From contig WPIO01000001.1 in NCBI GenBank assembly GCA_009760855.2, forward strand, positions 16,403,001-16,467,000: DNA of 64,000 bases, in the 5' to 3' direction. Below, piece after piece: positions 1 through 10,605 of this stretch. The stretch comes from Cristatella mucedo. Taxonomy: Eukaryota; Bryozoa; Phylactolaemata; Cristatellidae. Positions within the stretch are counted from its first letter, which is position 1. Each line of letters starts with the position of its first letter. The position numbers and the translations under genes were made by a program. The notes beneath the pieces are model-generated. The model worked only from the letters and a program-made list of their open reading frames with translations. It was not told where the DNA came from and made no database searches.

Positions 1-13
1 TCTTAAAAAAATA

Positions 14-175
14 GAAATACAATCATTCATTTACCGCCCTAAGAGAAGTGAATCTCTATCCAGGCGCTTCGCATATGCTACAGGGTGGGGCTCGAGCCTA
101 TGACCTCGGTCGTAAAGGTGAGCACCTTAACCTCGGTCATTAAAAGCCAACACCGTAACCCCTGCCCCTAGCCAA
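14..175 (-). mobile_element. SINE-B copy (tRNA-derived SINE)
   Basis: On the minus strand this reads as a tRNA-like head, then a tail ending in a GCGCCTGGATAGAGATTC-type segment and an AT-rich end. It aligns by eye with copies at 311, 5148, 55665 and 59920. The head carries an extra partial copy of the segment around ACCTCGGTC and GTGAGCACC, also seen in the 5148 copy. It is non-coding. The outer edge is uncertain because it lies at the window end. Confidence 0.7.
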
Positions 176-310
176 GGTGGCGTCGGTCGTTCAGCTCTTT
201 TCAGCCAACATTTCTGCTTCATAATCTTAATAGTTCAGCTGCACTTGTTGCATTGTTTAGATTTGCTTCTGACAGAAATTCAGAAGTGTTGCGTCGCAGC
301 ATTGCAAAGA

Positions 311-450
311 TCTGGTTCGGCCCAGTGGTTAAGGTGCTCGCCCCGACCAAAGTCTGGCCAATATCGTGGGCTCAAGCACCATGGTATATGTGTAGCGCCT
401 GAATAAAAACCAAGTTATCGTAAGGCGCTATACACGTTAATTATATAATT
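311..450 (+). mobile_element. SINE-B copy
   Basis: Plus-strand copy. The head CCCAGTGGTTAAGGTGCTCG matches an A-box region and GTGGGCTCAAGC resembles a B box (pol III internal promoter). The tail runs from GCGCCTGAATA to AAGGCGCTATA and then an AT-rich end. It is diverged from the 59920 copy but collinear with it. Confidence 0.75.
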
Positions 451-2332
451 ATGTAAACTCTTTCGACTGCCCGTTGCGACTACTTCGCTTTTCGTCGACA
501 GTACTTCGCTATGTTCGTCTCTGGAACATGGCAATTATACAAGGAGAACCTTAGCATTTAAAGCAGAACCTCCCGTCAACATCGACGCGCGGCAGGCTAT
601 TAAATGCCATCGATACGTCACTTCACAATGCGACACATCGATGTAGCTCAAATTAGCGACGTCTCCTCAAAATTGTGCATCATAATTACCACCTAACATG
701 CTGGCGTTAGGAAGAGCGCTATCATTATGAGAACACTTACATTTCTTTTACCTAAATGATAAACAACTTTAATTTTTGTTTCTATCGATCCTGTGCTTTA
801 GGAAAGCTGTACCCATTACAGCACCGGAAAAATAGTTAACGACGCGGTGGGCCAGTTGCGCTTCGAGATCGTACGATCATCTGAAAAATTGACCGTGCGC
901 TAATAAGATAGCGAACTTGTTTTTCTAGCAAGCGCCCGCCCTATTCCAACGCCCCGTGACTGCCAATGAAGAAATTGTGCTTTTTATTCCACTGACTGAG
1001 CAACGCCGACTTCGTGTCGAATAAACAATAATGATTTTAAGCTATACTGTTTCATTAATTGTTGGTCTGGCCCCGCCTACTTAAAATCTTGCAGGTCTTG
1101 CCCCCTAGAGAATTGTGTTGCTATTCTTGCCCCTGCCCCAGATGGAAACCCTGACTCAGCCACAGCCTCCGCGAATCACTGCGACGCTAATTAGAATGGC
1201 CAAGCTGGTTCGAAGCATGGTGCTTGAAGTTTCAAATGTCAGGCAGCCAGAATGACACTCAGCGAAGTAATGAGACCAGTATTGAATAATAATTAGAATT
1301 TATATACATTAAATACAATAAGACGCAATTTAGCGGCAGCGTAAAATGGCTGAATTGGGTGAGTGCTAATTTGCACGCGGCCGAAGTGACGCTATAGCTG
1401 GAAGCCTGAAGCCGGGGCGATAATGCGGAAATCATAAATTAAAGGGTGCGATGAATGCGCAAGATTAGAGTGGCTAGAATTGGCGGTAGTATTTCGAATA
1501 CCCCGGGACGGGCAGCGAAAACACGTTTCTTGAAACGGCCAGCAGGTAAAGGTACATGGCTAACTGACAGCCGCTCCCGAATACCACGACAACTACTCAA
1601 AACAATGTCCTTTGCAATCTGTAGAGCCTTTCCATGGCAACTTAAGTCAACTTCATTCATATGTGCCACATGCATGGGCAGCAGCTCACAGTCTCGTAAC
1701 ATATTCCTTCTCTCTGTGGCACATCCAGTATGCTGTTCCGGCATACTCGATTAGCAGTCCAGAAAACCATCACGAGGGCGAGGCAAACTGCAAGCAAAAT
1801 ACAGCGAGATCAGCGCCGCATATAATTAAGCTGAGTTATGAAAACTTAAAATGACATTGCAAAGCTTTAAGGAGATGTCTCCCGAAACACGCTGTCAGGC
1901 ACTATTTTAACGCGCCGCGTCAATTGACAGTAATGGAGGTCGTGCTAGGGCAGAGTTTTAAAACAGTTGACTGTTTTGCGTAAGCGTGCAAATTCACAAT
2001 ACAAGAAATAATATAAGATAGAGCTCCCTTTCAGCAGAGCACCATTTGTCTATAAAAGGCGCTTCGAGAAAATAAGTGCTCGAGGCAACCGGTGTGAAAT
2101 CGAATTCTGCTCGTGTACCAGCCGCGGCGCTCGTTGGATTAAGGCAAGGTCTTGAACTTGCCCGCGGTGGCCTATCATTGGAAAGCCTCGATGTGGGTGC
2201 GTCGGGCGGCAAGCGGCCCGACGTGTTATTCCAGAGCGATAATTGAAGAAGGGGCGCTGGCCTCCTTTTCCTTCACCTATTGAATACCATGCAGATTTGG
2301 TTTGCTTTTTCAGCCGCATAATAAAAAATTAA
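451..2332. other. No gene recognised
   Basis: About 1.9 kb of unique-looking AT-rich sequence. Short open frames of up to about 100 codons overlap on both strands at 1439-1754, but none has plausible splice sites or resembles a family I know. Confidence 0.5.
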
Positions 2333-2490
2333 CGACAGCTGATTAAACAGCCTCCTCATTTACACGACGATAGAGGAGCCCTGAGCGGCTGTCGCCACTG
2401 CTTGCTTGCAAGTGAGCACTGCAGAGTTGTTTGCTTCAGGAATCGAACCCATGATCTGGGCCGCCAAGACCTTGCAGCTCGACTAAGACC
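2333..2490 (-). mobile_element. SINE-A copy, diverged
   Basis: Begins with the family's 3' end (CAGCTGATTAAACAGCCTCC in plus orientation), then the GAGCGGCTGTCGCCACTGC body and an AATCGAACCC B-box complement. It is more diverged than the copies at 9022 and 58963. Confidence 0.65.
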
Positions 2491-3719
2491 TCGGAACTTG
2501 CAATATTTGCTCGCAAGTCAGTTCGCCAAATGCCATATTCGCATTTAGCCGTTACTGCTCAATGACCCTCTCGTTCGGAGAGAAGGCTGGACGCGAATAA
2601 GTCCCTGTAGGTGCGACCGTCGATGACAATGCGAGCACTGTACGTACGCAAAACGGTGGGAATCAAGTACGATGAAAACCGGACAGGCAGGCTCGAGCGG
2701 CGCTCCGTAAATCCCTTCAAGCTGCGCTTGATTTTACAAAAGACATTGGAACGCTCCTGTCTCAAGAGACGATGCCCCAGGCTGGACCGCTGAACGCCTT
2801 AGTTCAAAGAAAGAAGCGGCAGTTTCGCGTGCCAGCGACCTTAATGCTGGTTCCAATTATCGGTCTATCCGATGGACGCGTGAGATGGGTGTTGCAAGAT
2901 ATAATACGACCATCGGTTCATTCGAATTGCGATGTAATTTTAAAGCTAAATTGTAAGGTGCTTGGCGAGCTTGGCAGCTGGTGATCAATTTAGAAACAAA
3001 CAGAGGATCTATTTATATTTCATAAATCTTGGAGCGTTGTGCTTTTGCCTTAGTATCGCACTAACGTAATCAAAACTAATACTCATAAGGAAAATTGTCT
3101 ACATTGCGTTGTTAGAAGTTACGCAAATTTCAGATGCCTACATTTTTTAATTATCGTCAACTTTGAGATTGGGATAGGATTGGAATAATGCGACGTTTTC
3201 GACAGATGGCTGCTTAAAAAATGAAGTGCCTGCATTTATGCTCTTCTGATATTTGTTCTTGCCACTCACCCATTCAAAGGCTCATTTACAGTACGATGGA
3301 GGCTGTACTCCCTTGAAACTGACGCCAAAGGATCGCGTATTTTTGTGTTAGCGTTACTTCAACTCTCCAATTTGGCTTTAGAGTGAGAAATCTTTCGAAG
3401 TTATTATGATTCAGATTTTAAACTTGAATGATTCGGAAAAAATGATCAGCTCTATGATATGAAGAGAAAGTCGGACATAAAAACTCATTGAAAAATAAAA
3501 ATCTGCGTAGATATTGTTTAGGTAGATCTGTTATATTTTTAAAATTCGTATCCTCGCGAACCACTCCCGATTAAATGGCTAACCAGTAGCAAGCAAATCC
3601 ACCTAATGGCATAGTAAGCGTGCTACTGTATCTATGCTGAGTTGGCAGATCGGCTTGTGGGCTGACATGCAGATTTGCAGGCAGCTCGCCGGCTGAATAC
3701 TCTCGCTAGGCCTTCTTAC
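2491..3719. other. No gene resolved; expected site of gene 1's last exon
   Basis: The membrane-protein gene ending visibly at 3720 should have its terminal exon here or further left. Two acceptor-like sites (near 3450 and 3302, minus strand) would each give a short tail and stop, and I cannot choose between them. An open frame at 2559-2765 (minus) is not in phase with the donor at 3719. Confidence 0.4.
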
Positions 3720-3786
3720 CACCAATGAGAAGATTCCATACCACAGCAGCGTAAGAATACCAGTAGAGTGCAGCCGAATAAGTTTT
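3720..3786 (-). CDS. Gene 1 exon 4 (segment 4)
   Basis: Acceptor GGTTTTAG, donor GGTG|GTAAGA. The only frame matching the phase of exon 3 encodes KTYSAALYWYSYAAVVWNLL, an aromatic-rich membrane segment, followed by IG. Confidence 0.5.
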
Positions 3787-4680
3787 CTAAAACCAAATAT
3801 TGATGCACTAAACGTGTGCCGTTAGCAAATTTCAGGCAACGTGACAATTGAGCTGCACAACCATGTAGGGCCATGTACGAAATGCCACTGCCAAGGACAG
3901 CTGCCAGCATTCATGGACTCACACACGTGTCTTCTCTTAGTGTATAGGCTGCGTACACCACAGTGAAAATGGCAGTTACGACGCCAAATACGTGGAAGGC
4001 AATCTTAACTGCTCTGGGAACTGGATCCATTATTGTAAACAGAAATGCGAAACCTGGGAAAATAAAACACGAGCAATCGCAATAGCGCAAGCTCGTGGCT
4101 TGGCAACAAGCGATTGGAAAACTATACAACGTACAGCAAGTCTTATCATCGAGGTGCAGAGAGGCACACTGAATGAGTGGCTTCCACGCATCATTCCGCC
4201 TAGGATGGTCGACCGTGACAGACTTTCTGTCTTTTGGAAAGCACATTGGCTAAGCAGCCTGATAGACTGGTCTTCCTGCAAGGGTCTGGCCTTTTGGGAG
4301 ACAGCGCGAAATCAACCAATCCGCAGAACAAAGGTTGCCCTATCGTTGGTGATAGTCGCAAGACATTCAAATTTTAGAGGCATTTGATCAACTCGAGTAT
4401 TCTTAACAAGAAAGATACAGTGACAGAAAGACAGAAAGCAAACAGAGAATAGAGAGATTAGAGGAAGAGTATGAGCCGTGTTGGCTCGATAGGTAAGGCT
4501 TTTAACGACCTCGGTCCCAACGTCATGGTTTCGAATCCTGCGGTGGGCGATTCTTTATCGCCGCTGCAAGCGGTAGTGATAACCTTTATGACTCTTCTGT
4601 CGCATACAAAAAGAGTCTGGTTAATCAGTTGGTATTTTTTAAAGAGAGACAAATACAGAGTGAGAGAGAGAGTAAGAGAA

Positions 4681-4723
<43 letters not shown>

Positions 4724-7700
4724 AAGAGATGTTGTCGCAATAGGGAAAAAACATGCGTTTTGAACAAACTCACCAACAAGGAAGAACATTAAGACAAGTG
4801 ACGTGACGAGTAGTGCTAGTAGATGTAGAGGAGTGCAGCGGAACGTTTCCTCGAGCGACAGCACATATCCTGAAGGTACCAATGTTACCAGTGTCAATAT
4901 CCAAAGAACCAAACGTCTGCAACGAGATTTGAGGTTAGCAGCTCTATTGGATTGCTGCCAAATAGTGTTTAACTCAGGAATCGCGAGCGTTTAAAAGTCA
5001 ACAGAATATTTTATTCCTTAAGAATGAAAAAACGAATGGATTCAAGCCGTATCACTTTTTGCGTGCAACTGTAATTCAGTTAGGCTCGACCAACTGCGGT
5101 TAACCAAACAATATAAATATATATATATATATATATATAATTTGTGTGTATAGCGGCATAAAATAACTTAATCTCTATTCAAGTGCTTCAAATATGCCAC
5201 GGGGCTTGAGCCCATGACCTCGGTCATTAAATACGTCTACCTTGACCTCGGTCGTTAAAGGCGAGCACCTGAATCTCATGTTTTCTTTTAATCTGAAAGG
5301 AAAAGAAACCTTCCTGCCTTCGGAAAGTCAAGAGTCATAGAGCATCTAGGTAAAATTATGAAGACGGAGAAGTTTTGCTTGGAATCCTAAATAAGGTTTT
5401 ATTCTGGACTGCATCGCTCATGAAATGTTTTGCTTAAGAGCTGCCTCTATAGACGCTGAAAATTATGCTGATTTTATTCGTTTCTAAAAGGACGCTTACA
5501 GAGAATAGCCTCCAGATTGGCTTGTGTGTTGCTTTTATTTTTCCGCCCTCTTTTCCCCAGCGTTTAAGGTGTCCGCCTTTAACTAGTGCCGTCAAGACGC
5601 TATCTTTATGACCGAGATCATAGGCTCGAAACCGGCGGCATGTGTGCTGCCCCTGGACAGAGATTCGTTTCTCTTTTTAGGTTGGTATACAAATAAACTA
5701 TCGATTACTTTTCTATTGATATCATATGAAGAAACAGCACCAGCTGAGCATTTACTACGTGACGAGAATAGGTGCTGACGTGCGGACAACTGAAGGAGGA
5801 GTCGCTTTCGACGCCGATGATGCACAATAGAAACGCCTTGCAATCCTATAGCTGAGGCAGAGTCGAAGACTTAGTCGTTGACTTATATTCGCATCCCTCT
5901 GTGGGATAAGAGTCAGAAGCGGGGATGTCAAAAACATGTAATCAACCATTTACCAGTACTATTTACGCACGCGAAGGCTAATTGGTGAGGCAGATAAGTA
6001 CCAAGCACGAGGTGTGCATAACCGGGCCTCTTCTATCTATAGAGCACCGCTGGGATTCGGCTACGGGCTGCTGCAAGCAAGTCTCAAACAAAGCTCGCCG
6101 GTGGGTCCTTGGTTGAAGGAGAGGGAGATCACGATGGAGCCCGCTTACGGTAGAATCCGAACGTCTTTCCAATTCGTTCTGAGGCCGGCCGGCTGCTGTC
6201 AGAGACCGGCCTCGGCGTTTCAAGGTCAGCGAATGCTGCCGGCTAGTTCTATGTCACGAGTAGGACGAAGAAGGCTGAAAGGCCGGCAACAGCTTGTATG
6301 TCACATGATCATACCCTCATACAAATGTGTTTTCTCTAAATAGATTAGCACAGGCTCAGCGTACATCGACGACCGACATTTACAGACTCGGCCACTCTGT
6401 GTATGTATCTCTGTCTGTAACTCCACAAAGCCACAAAGACTATGTGGATGTTACGCGTGAGAGTTTTGTATAGCCCACTCACAGCCTAAGCAGCTTTCGG
6501 TACGCATTTGGTAGCCAACAGACTTCATCTCACGCAACAAAGAGAAAATGAGAAGCACAGCAGAGTCAGGAGAGCAGCTTCGGTATGAGTGGCATGGAAG
6601 TAGCAGCTCAGGAACGCTGGAAAAAATGTGCCATAGTCGGCAGCAGGAGAGTAGTTGTCGTTGCGTAAGAATTGTGGACGTGAGTTTCACAGTCTAGGAC
6701 CCACAGAGTAAAAGTTTCGGTCAACAAGGATCTTTAAGTGGAGGAATGGCACAGCTAATTTATTGTCCATACAGGACCTGAGGGCAGGAGGAGGCTGAAA
6801 CAGGTGCAGCAGTTCAGCTAGGTATGGAGGAGCCAAGCCGTGTCGGGCCTTGTGGGTAAGCGTAAAAGCTTTCCTCTGTATCCGTCGATCGACCAGCAGC
6901 CACCCTAGCTCTTTTAGCAAAAGAGACACGTGGTCAAACCTCAGGGACTTGAAAACTAGCCTTGCAGCCATATTCATAGCCACTCGATAGTGGCAAACAT
7001 ACATACAATATAGTGTGTGTGTGCGTGTTTGTGAAAAGTTCACATAAAATACCCCAAGAATTCATGGGCGTCTCAACTGGAGACATGCCGTATTACATGG
7101 AACACGAGAAGCTGTGGCGAAGACAGCTCAGATTTCGACTGCAATGCCAACGCTCAGTAGGCGAGATGTGTGTATATTTCATGATTACACGAGTCAGCAA
7201 GTCATCGTTAGTCGAGGACTTTCTGCCGCTGAAATTCTTATCCAATTACACACAGGATGCTAACCACTAAGGCCGCGCATATAATAAGCAGCCAAAGCCA
7301 GGGGGGCTACTGGGGGGAGGGGTACAGCTTGGCACGTCCAGTTCAGCAGCTGTAGAGCTTGACCGCCGCCAGCACTGGCCTTGGGGAGGCTCGGAGAACA
7401 GTAAACCGCTGGCATGCATGCTAAATCGGCCAGAGCATGACAGTGCTTGAGATATTAGCGGTTCCTGAATCATAGCGATTAGGAACCGAATATGAAAAGA
7501 TGTACTGTCTAGATGGTATACATCTGCCATCTCACGTGATGAGCAGCGAGCGAGCTGTACTCTGGCCTTTGAATAAGAGAGTTGCACGCTACGGCTGGTG
7601 TTGTGCTCACGTGCCTCTATGTGGCTTTGAAATATACTGCTCGACTTTATTGGCGCGGACTTATTTTTATTATGCTATGAGCGTTCTTGATCGCAGTCTG

Positions 7701-8174
7701 TAGTGCTATACTGCCGTCGGCATACCCGAGTGTATAGTATTGGTGTAGGCATATCATCGGCGCACGAGTGTATCAGTATGAGAGCGAGTATGAGTGTGTC
7801 GGTGCAGCTTCTGCGACTCATTGGCTTTGGATTAGCTAGATGCTACAGAATCTGTCTCCAAGCTGCTAGGGCTAGCACCTGTTACGTGCGCGGCGTTTGC
7901 TGCGAAGGACTTTAGATCAGAAGCCGCTACAACGCGAGGTCCCAACAGTAATGGCCACTCGAGATCCTCGCCGCCAATTTTAGGCGAGTAGCAAAGGAAA
8001 GCTAGACAAACTCCTCGTATTCCTCTGCTAAGAGTAGCCTGGATGGAGGCGAAGCGTGGTGCCGACCGCTTTTTCATACTCAAGAATTGCTAGTACTTAC
8101 ATTTTCAGCCGATTGTTTTTCGGGAATACTCGTACCGTGTGGTATGCGATGTGCGGCCAGCAGTAGCACCACAT
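3720..8174 (-). CDS. Putative four-pass membrane protein, gene 1 (3' end unresolved)
   Basis: Four exons join in phase: 8174-8101, 4916-4774, 4053-3923 and 3786-3720, giving 138 codons plus one base before a GTAAGA donor. The predicted protein starts MWCYCWPHIAY and has a basic stretch (FPKNNRLKIR) before the first membrane segment. Four hydrophobic segments follow: residues about 27-45, 56-80, 87-110 and 118-138. A short loop with EDTC-KTY precedes segment four. Splice sites are conventional (GTAAGT, GTGAGT, GTGAGT, GTAAGA), and the phases 2, 1, 0 and 1 all agree. The ATG at 8174 was chosen because it is the first in the frame that leads into the basic N-terminus; the frame stays open upstream to an acceptor-like site at 8268. 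A SINE-A copy and a LINE-A copy lie in its introns. The loop plus last segment loosely recalls TMEM272-type proteins, but I do not assign a family. Function is unknown. Confidence 0.55.
3923..4053 (-). CDS. Gene 1 exon 3 (end of segment 2, segment 3)
   Basis: Acceptor TTCCCAG, donor TGT|GTGAGT. Completes the second membrane segment (GFAFLFTI), then DPVPRAVK and the third segment (VFGVVTAIFTVVYAAYTL), ending EDTC. The phases agree on both sides. Confidence 0.6.
4469..4642 (+). mobile_element. SINE-A copy in gene 1 intron 2
   Basis: tRNA-like head with A-box region TGGCTCGATAGGTAAGG and B box GGTTTCGAATCC, then GGCGATTCTTTATCGCC (a perfect six-base-pair hairpin) and the CGCATACAAAAAGAG end. 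It is inserted opposite to the gene's direction. Confidence 0.85.
4643..4720. repeat. GA-rich microsatellite
   Basis: Purine-rich run with an uninterrupted GA core at about 4684-4718, directly after the SINE-A copy. It creates spurious Ser/Leu and Arg/Glu open frames on the two strands. Confidence 0.9.
4774..4916 (-). CDS. Gene 1 exon 2 (membrane segments 1 and 2)
   Basis: Acceptor CGTTGCAG, donor TTG|GTGAGT. Encodes two hydrophobic stretches, LVLWILTLVTLVPSGYVL and LALLVTSLVLMFFLV, separated by an EETFRC loop. Enters in phase 2 and leaves in phase 1. Confidence 0.6.
5114..5142. repeat. AT microsatellite
   Basis: About 28 bp of alternating A and T next to the AT-rich end of the SINE-B copy at 5148. 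Confidence 0.85.
5148..5285 (-). mobile_element. SINE-B copy in gene 1 intron 1
   Basis: Minus-strand copy with the AACTTAATCTCTATTCAAG tail and GGGCTTGAGCCCATGACCTC B-box region. It carries the same duplicated head segment (GACCTCGGTC-TTAAA repeated) as the copy at 14-175, so these two may form a subfamily. Confidence 0.75.
6403..6985 (-). mobile_element. LINE-A 3' fragment in gene 1 intron 1
   Basis: Read on the minus strand this is the last third of the reverse-transcriptase protein ([18 protein letters not shown], then [27 protein letters not shown]) followed by the family 3' untranslated region ending GAGATACAT. It aligns with 20720-21300 and is 5'-truncated. The frame is open for the C-terminal part only. 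Confidence 0.85.
8101..8174 (-). CDS. Gene 1 exon 1 (N-terminus)
   Basis: Encodes 24 residues rich in Trp, Tyr and His, ending in a basic KNNRLK cluster. The donor AAAAT|GTAAGT is strong and leaves phase 2, matching exon 2. The exon may extend upstream to 8230 or 8267 if translation starts earlier. Confidence 0.5.
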
Positions 8175-8267
8175 TGCGGATCCAGAGTTCCAATAGGAGG
8201 TGAAAATTCTTGTCACTAAAACAAAGAGGCCTGTGTAGGGAAACGACACGAAATGCGTCGTGCGTAC

Positions 8268-9021
8268 CTGAAAAGGGTGCAGTATGTATGACTGCTATTG
8301 GGGACAATATTTATTGGGTGATATTAATGGCGATGAAAAAGAAATCCCCTCTTACCAAGTGGTTTATCGTGCACTTCGAAGTCTTTCTTGAAAATCAGAA
8401 GTGCTGGCCGGCGCTGGAAGGTCGAGCCGCTAGGCCGCTAAGGTGGCGGCCACATTGTATACACCAGCCACTAGCAACGCCAGGTGATGGCTTGCTCGCT
8501 GTGCCACATCCTGTGACGGATCGCGGAACTCTCACGGGCCTTCGCTAAACCGTAAAATGCCCCCTTAAAGATGCCATCGACGTGCAAATCTCTGGACATT
8601 GTCCCGCAGCTTAGAATTCGAGGTACCCTGCCCCGAAGGTCGGAGGTCGGCTGCACGACAGCTCTGTGCCTGCGGTCGCTCGGTGCCGGGGGGGGGGGGC
8701 GGCGGCAGGCCAGGTGCCGAGGCGGGGTGGTGGTGGTCGTGCAGGTAAGAGCAGTCGTAGATCAAGTGCTGGAAGGGGGAGGTTGAGGTGCGATAACTAG
8801 CATGGCACCCCTGCCAGTGACCCCCGCTTCTCAAAAAAAGACCGTGTGGTGCCAGGGGTGGGTGAAGGGAGTTGCTGGGCTTAAGTCCCGCGGGCTAAGT
8901 TGGAAAGGTGCGCCTAAAGCTGCTTGACACTTTCCGTCGCCGTCGTGCGGCAATATGGGGTTAGTGGAAAGGTGTCCAGCCGTTTCATCTGACGAGGGCG
9001 GGCTGCATTCGCCCCTATTGG
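8268..9021. other. No gene recognised; G tract at 8690-8700
   Basis: GC-richer than its surroundings, with a short G run at about 8690 and CGG/GGT-rich flanks. Overlapping short frames on both strands look like composition artefacts. It lies upstream of gene 1 and could hold its promoter, but I see no TATA box or other motif I would defend. Confidence 0.4.
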
Positions 9022-9192
9022 TGAGCCGTGATGGCACACTAGGTAAGGCGGTTGCTTTCACGACCTCGGTCCCGAGGTCAGGGGTTCGATTCCTGCGGTG
9101 GGCGATTCTTTATCGCCACTGCAAGCGGTGGTGATAGCCATAAAGGTTCTTCTGTCGCTATACAAAAAGAGGCTATTTAATCAGCTAGGATT
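9022..9192 (+). mobile_element. SINE-A copy (reference copy)
   Basis: tRNA-like head of about 80 nt: A-box region TGGCACACTAGGTAAGG, a perfect eight-base-pair arm in GACCTCGGTCCCGAGGTC, and B box GGTTCGATTCC. The body holds the hairpins GGCGAT-TCTTT-ATCGCC (9101-9117) and CCACTGC-AA-GCGGTGG (9116-9131). It ends with CGCTATACAAAAAGAGGC and TTTAATCAGCTAGG. The extra arm between anticodon and T arms suggests a class II tRNA ancestor (inference). Confidence 0.88.
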
Positions 9193-9652
9193 TATTTATT
9201 TATTGATTTATTGCACCTGCACTCAGCCTCTTGTGGGTCAGAGGGCGGTGATCCAGGTGATATGGCCTCTCCACTCCTACCCAACCCCCCCCCGCCTGCC
9301 CCGCATGCAGACTGAGGCACCTACCTGGTAGCGCCGTCCAGCCGCCAGGAACTTGCCTGGTTGTAAGAATTTGGTAGTAAAGAAAAGCTATCGAAGACCG
9401 GGCGTCGTCCATGCCAACCACTACTGCACGTAGACCGCCCAAAAACAATGTTTATTAGTGCAATAGCTTACGAGCGAATGGAATTTCGCCCCGTGGCCTT
9501 TGCCTTGCTGAAGTGCGGACTTCAGTATCCGAGCTGGAAGGCTTCCGAATGATTAGCAGAGGGTTCGCCAATGATAAATGTGTGCAGAAACACTTGCGTT
9601 TTCTGAAAAACTGCTTTGAATAAGCATAGAAGTGCTGAGCTGACTTTTAATA

Positions 9653-10245
9653 TATCTCCGTGTGTAACTCGGCAAAAACCGTACACATTCTGTGGGTGTT
9701 ACGCAGGAGAGCTTTCTATAGCGCCCGAAAGCCTAAGCGGCTTTCGGTGTGCATGCGGTAGCCAACAGACTTCATATCGTGCAACAAAGAGAACGTGAGA
9801 AGCATAGTTGAGTCAGCATGGCAGCCGAGAAAGTGACGTAACATGAAGTAGCAGCTCAGGACGGCTGGAAAGGATGCGCCACTGTCAGCTGCAGGAAGAA
9901 TATATCTCATTGCATAAGAATTGTGGAAGCGAGTTCCACAGTCTAGGGCCTGCAGAGCAAAAGCTTCTGTCGCCAACGGTCTCTAAGCCTTGGAATCGAA
10001 CAGCTAATTTATTTCTATAGAATACCCGAGGGCACGGATATTCTGAACCTTGTATAGAAGTTCAATTAGCTACAAAGGAGCCAAGCCGCTGCGGGCCACT
10101 GTGGGTCAGAGTAAAAATTTTTTCTCCGTATCCGTTGAAAACCCGAGAGAGATCGCAACTGCTTCAGCTAAGGAGACGCATGGCAAACAGTTTTGGATTG
10201 ATTGACCAATCTTCCAGCAAAATTCATTGCCAACCGCAGAGCTTT
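9653..10245 (-). mobile_element. LINE-A 3' fragment
   Basis: Starts with the 3' untranslated signature (GGGTGTTACGCAGGAGAG, then AAGCCTAAGCGGCTTTCGGT) and runs back into degraded reverse-transcriptase sequence (ATTGTGGAAGCGAGTTCCAC, TAGGGCCTGCAGAGCAAAAG). It is more diverged than the 20018 copy and has no long open frame. Confidence 0.8.
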
Positions 10246-10330
10246 AATAGGTTTTTTGTAGCTCAACCACAGTAAAACTGAAATAGTCCAGCCTAGACAG
10301 AGCCAGGAGGATAGTTAAAAACGGTAAGCT

Positions 10331-10605
10331 GATTTAACAGACTCATTTGTATAGCAGCAATAGAGCCTCAACGGCTATCACCACCGTTTGCAGTTGGCTT
10401 TAAAGGATCGTCCTCTGCACGACTCGACCCTGTCCTCTGCACGACTCGAACCCGTCCTCTGCACGACTCGACCCTGTTCTCTGCACGACTCGACCCCGTC
10501 CTCTGCACGACTCGACCCTGTTCTCTGTACGACTCGACCCTGTTCTCTGCACGATTCGAACCCAGGATAAGAATCGAGAAGAGCGAGCACTTTACCGCTG
10601 GGCTA
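10331..10605 (-). mobile_element. SINE-A copy with expanded B-box segment
   Basis: The 3' part (10331-10413) matches the SINE-A tail and body: AAGCTGATTTAACAGACTC, then GAGCCTCAACGGCTATCACC. The head (10553-10605) keeps an A-box region, minus strand TAGCCCAGCGGTAAAGTGC, and a B box GGGTTCGAATC. Between them the B-box segment is repeated about seven times. Confidence 0.75.
10413..10568. repeat. 22-bp minisatellite made of SINE B-box units
   Basis: About seven tandem units of exactly 22 bp; CTGCAC recurs at 10415, 10437 and 10459. Each unit holds CTGCACGACTCGACCC, with variants at one or two sites. Read on the minus strand each unit carries GGGTCGAGTCGTGCAG, a near match to a pol III B box. 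Open frames through it (repeating RVVQRTGSSRAE) are artefacts of the repeat. Confidence 0.9.

Noticed and set aside
2559..2765. Terminal exon of gene 1
   Set aside because: The frame is open, but no acceptor gives the phase required by the donor at 3719.
9022..9104. Genuine tRNA gene
   Set aside because: The same tRNA-like head is repeated in several copies, always joined to the same non-tRNA body; acceptor-stem pairing is poor, so these are SINEs.
10413..10568. CRISPR-like array of short repeats
   Set aside because: The units abut with no unique spacers, the setting is a eukaryotic SINE, and the unit is derived from the SINE B box.
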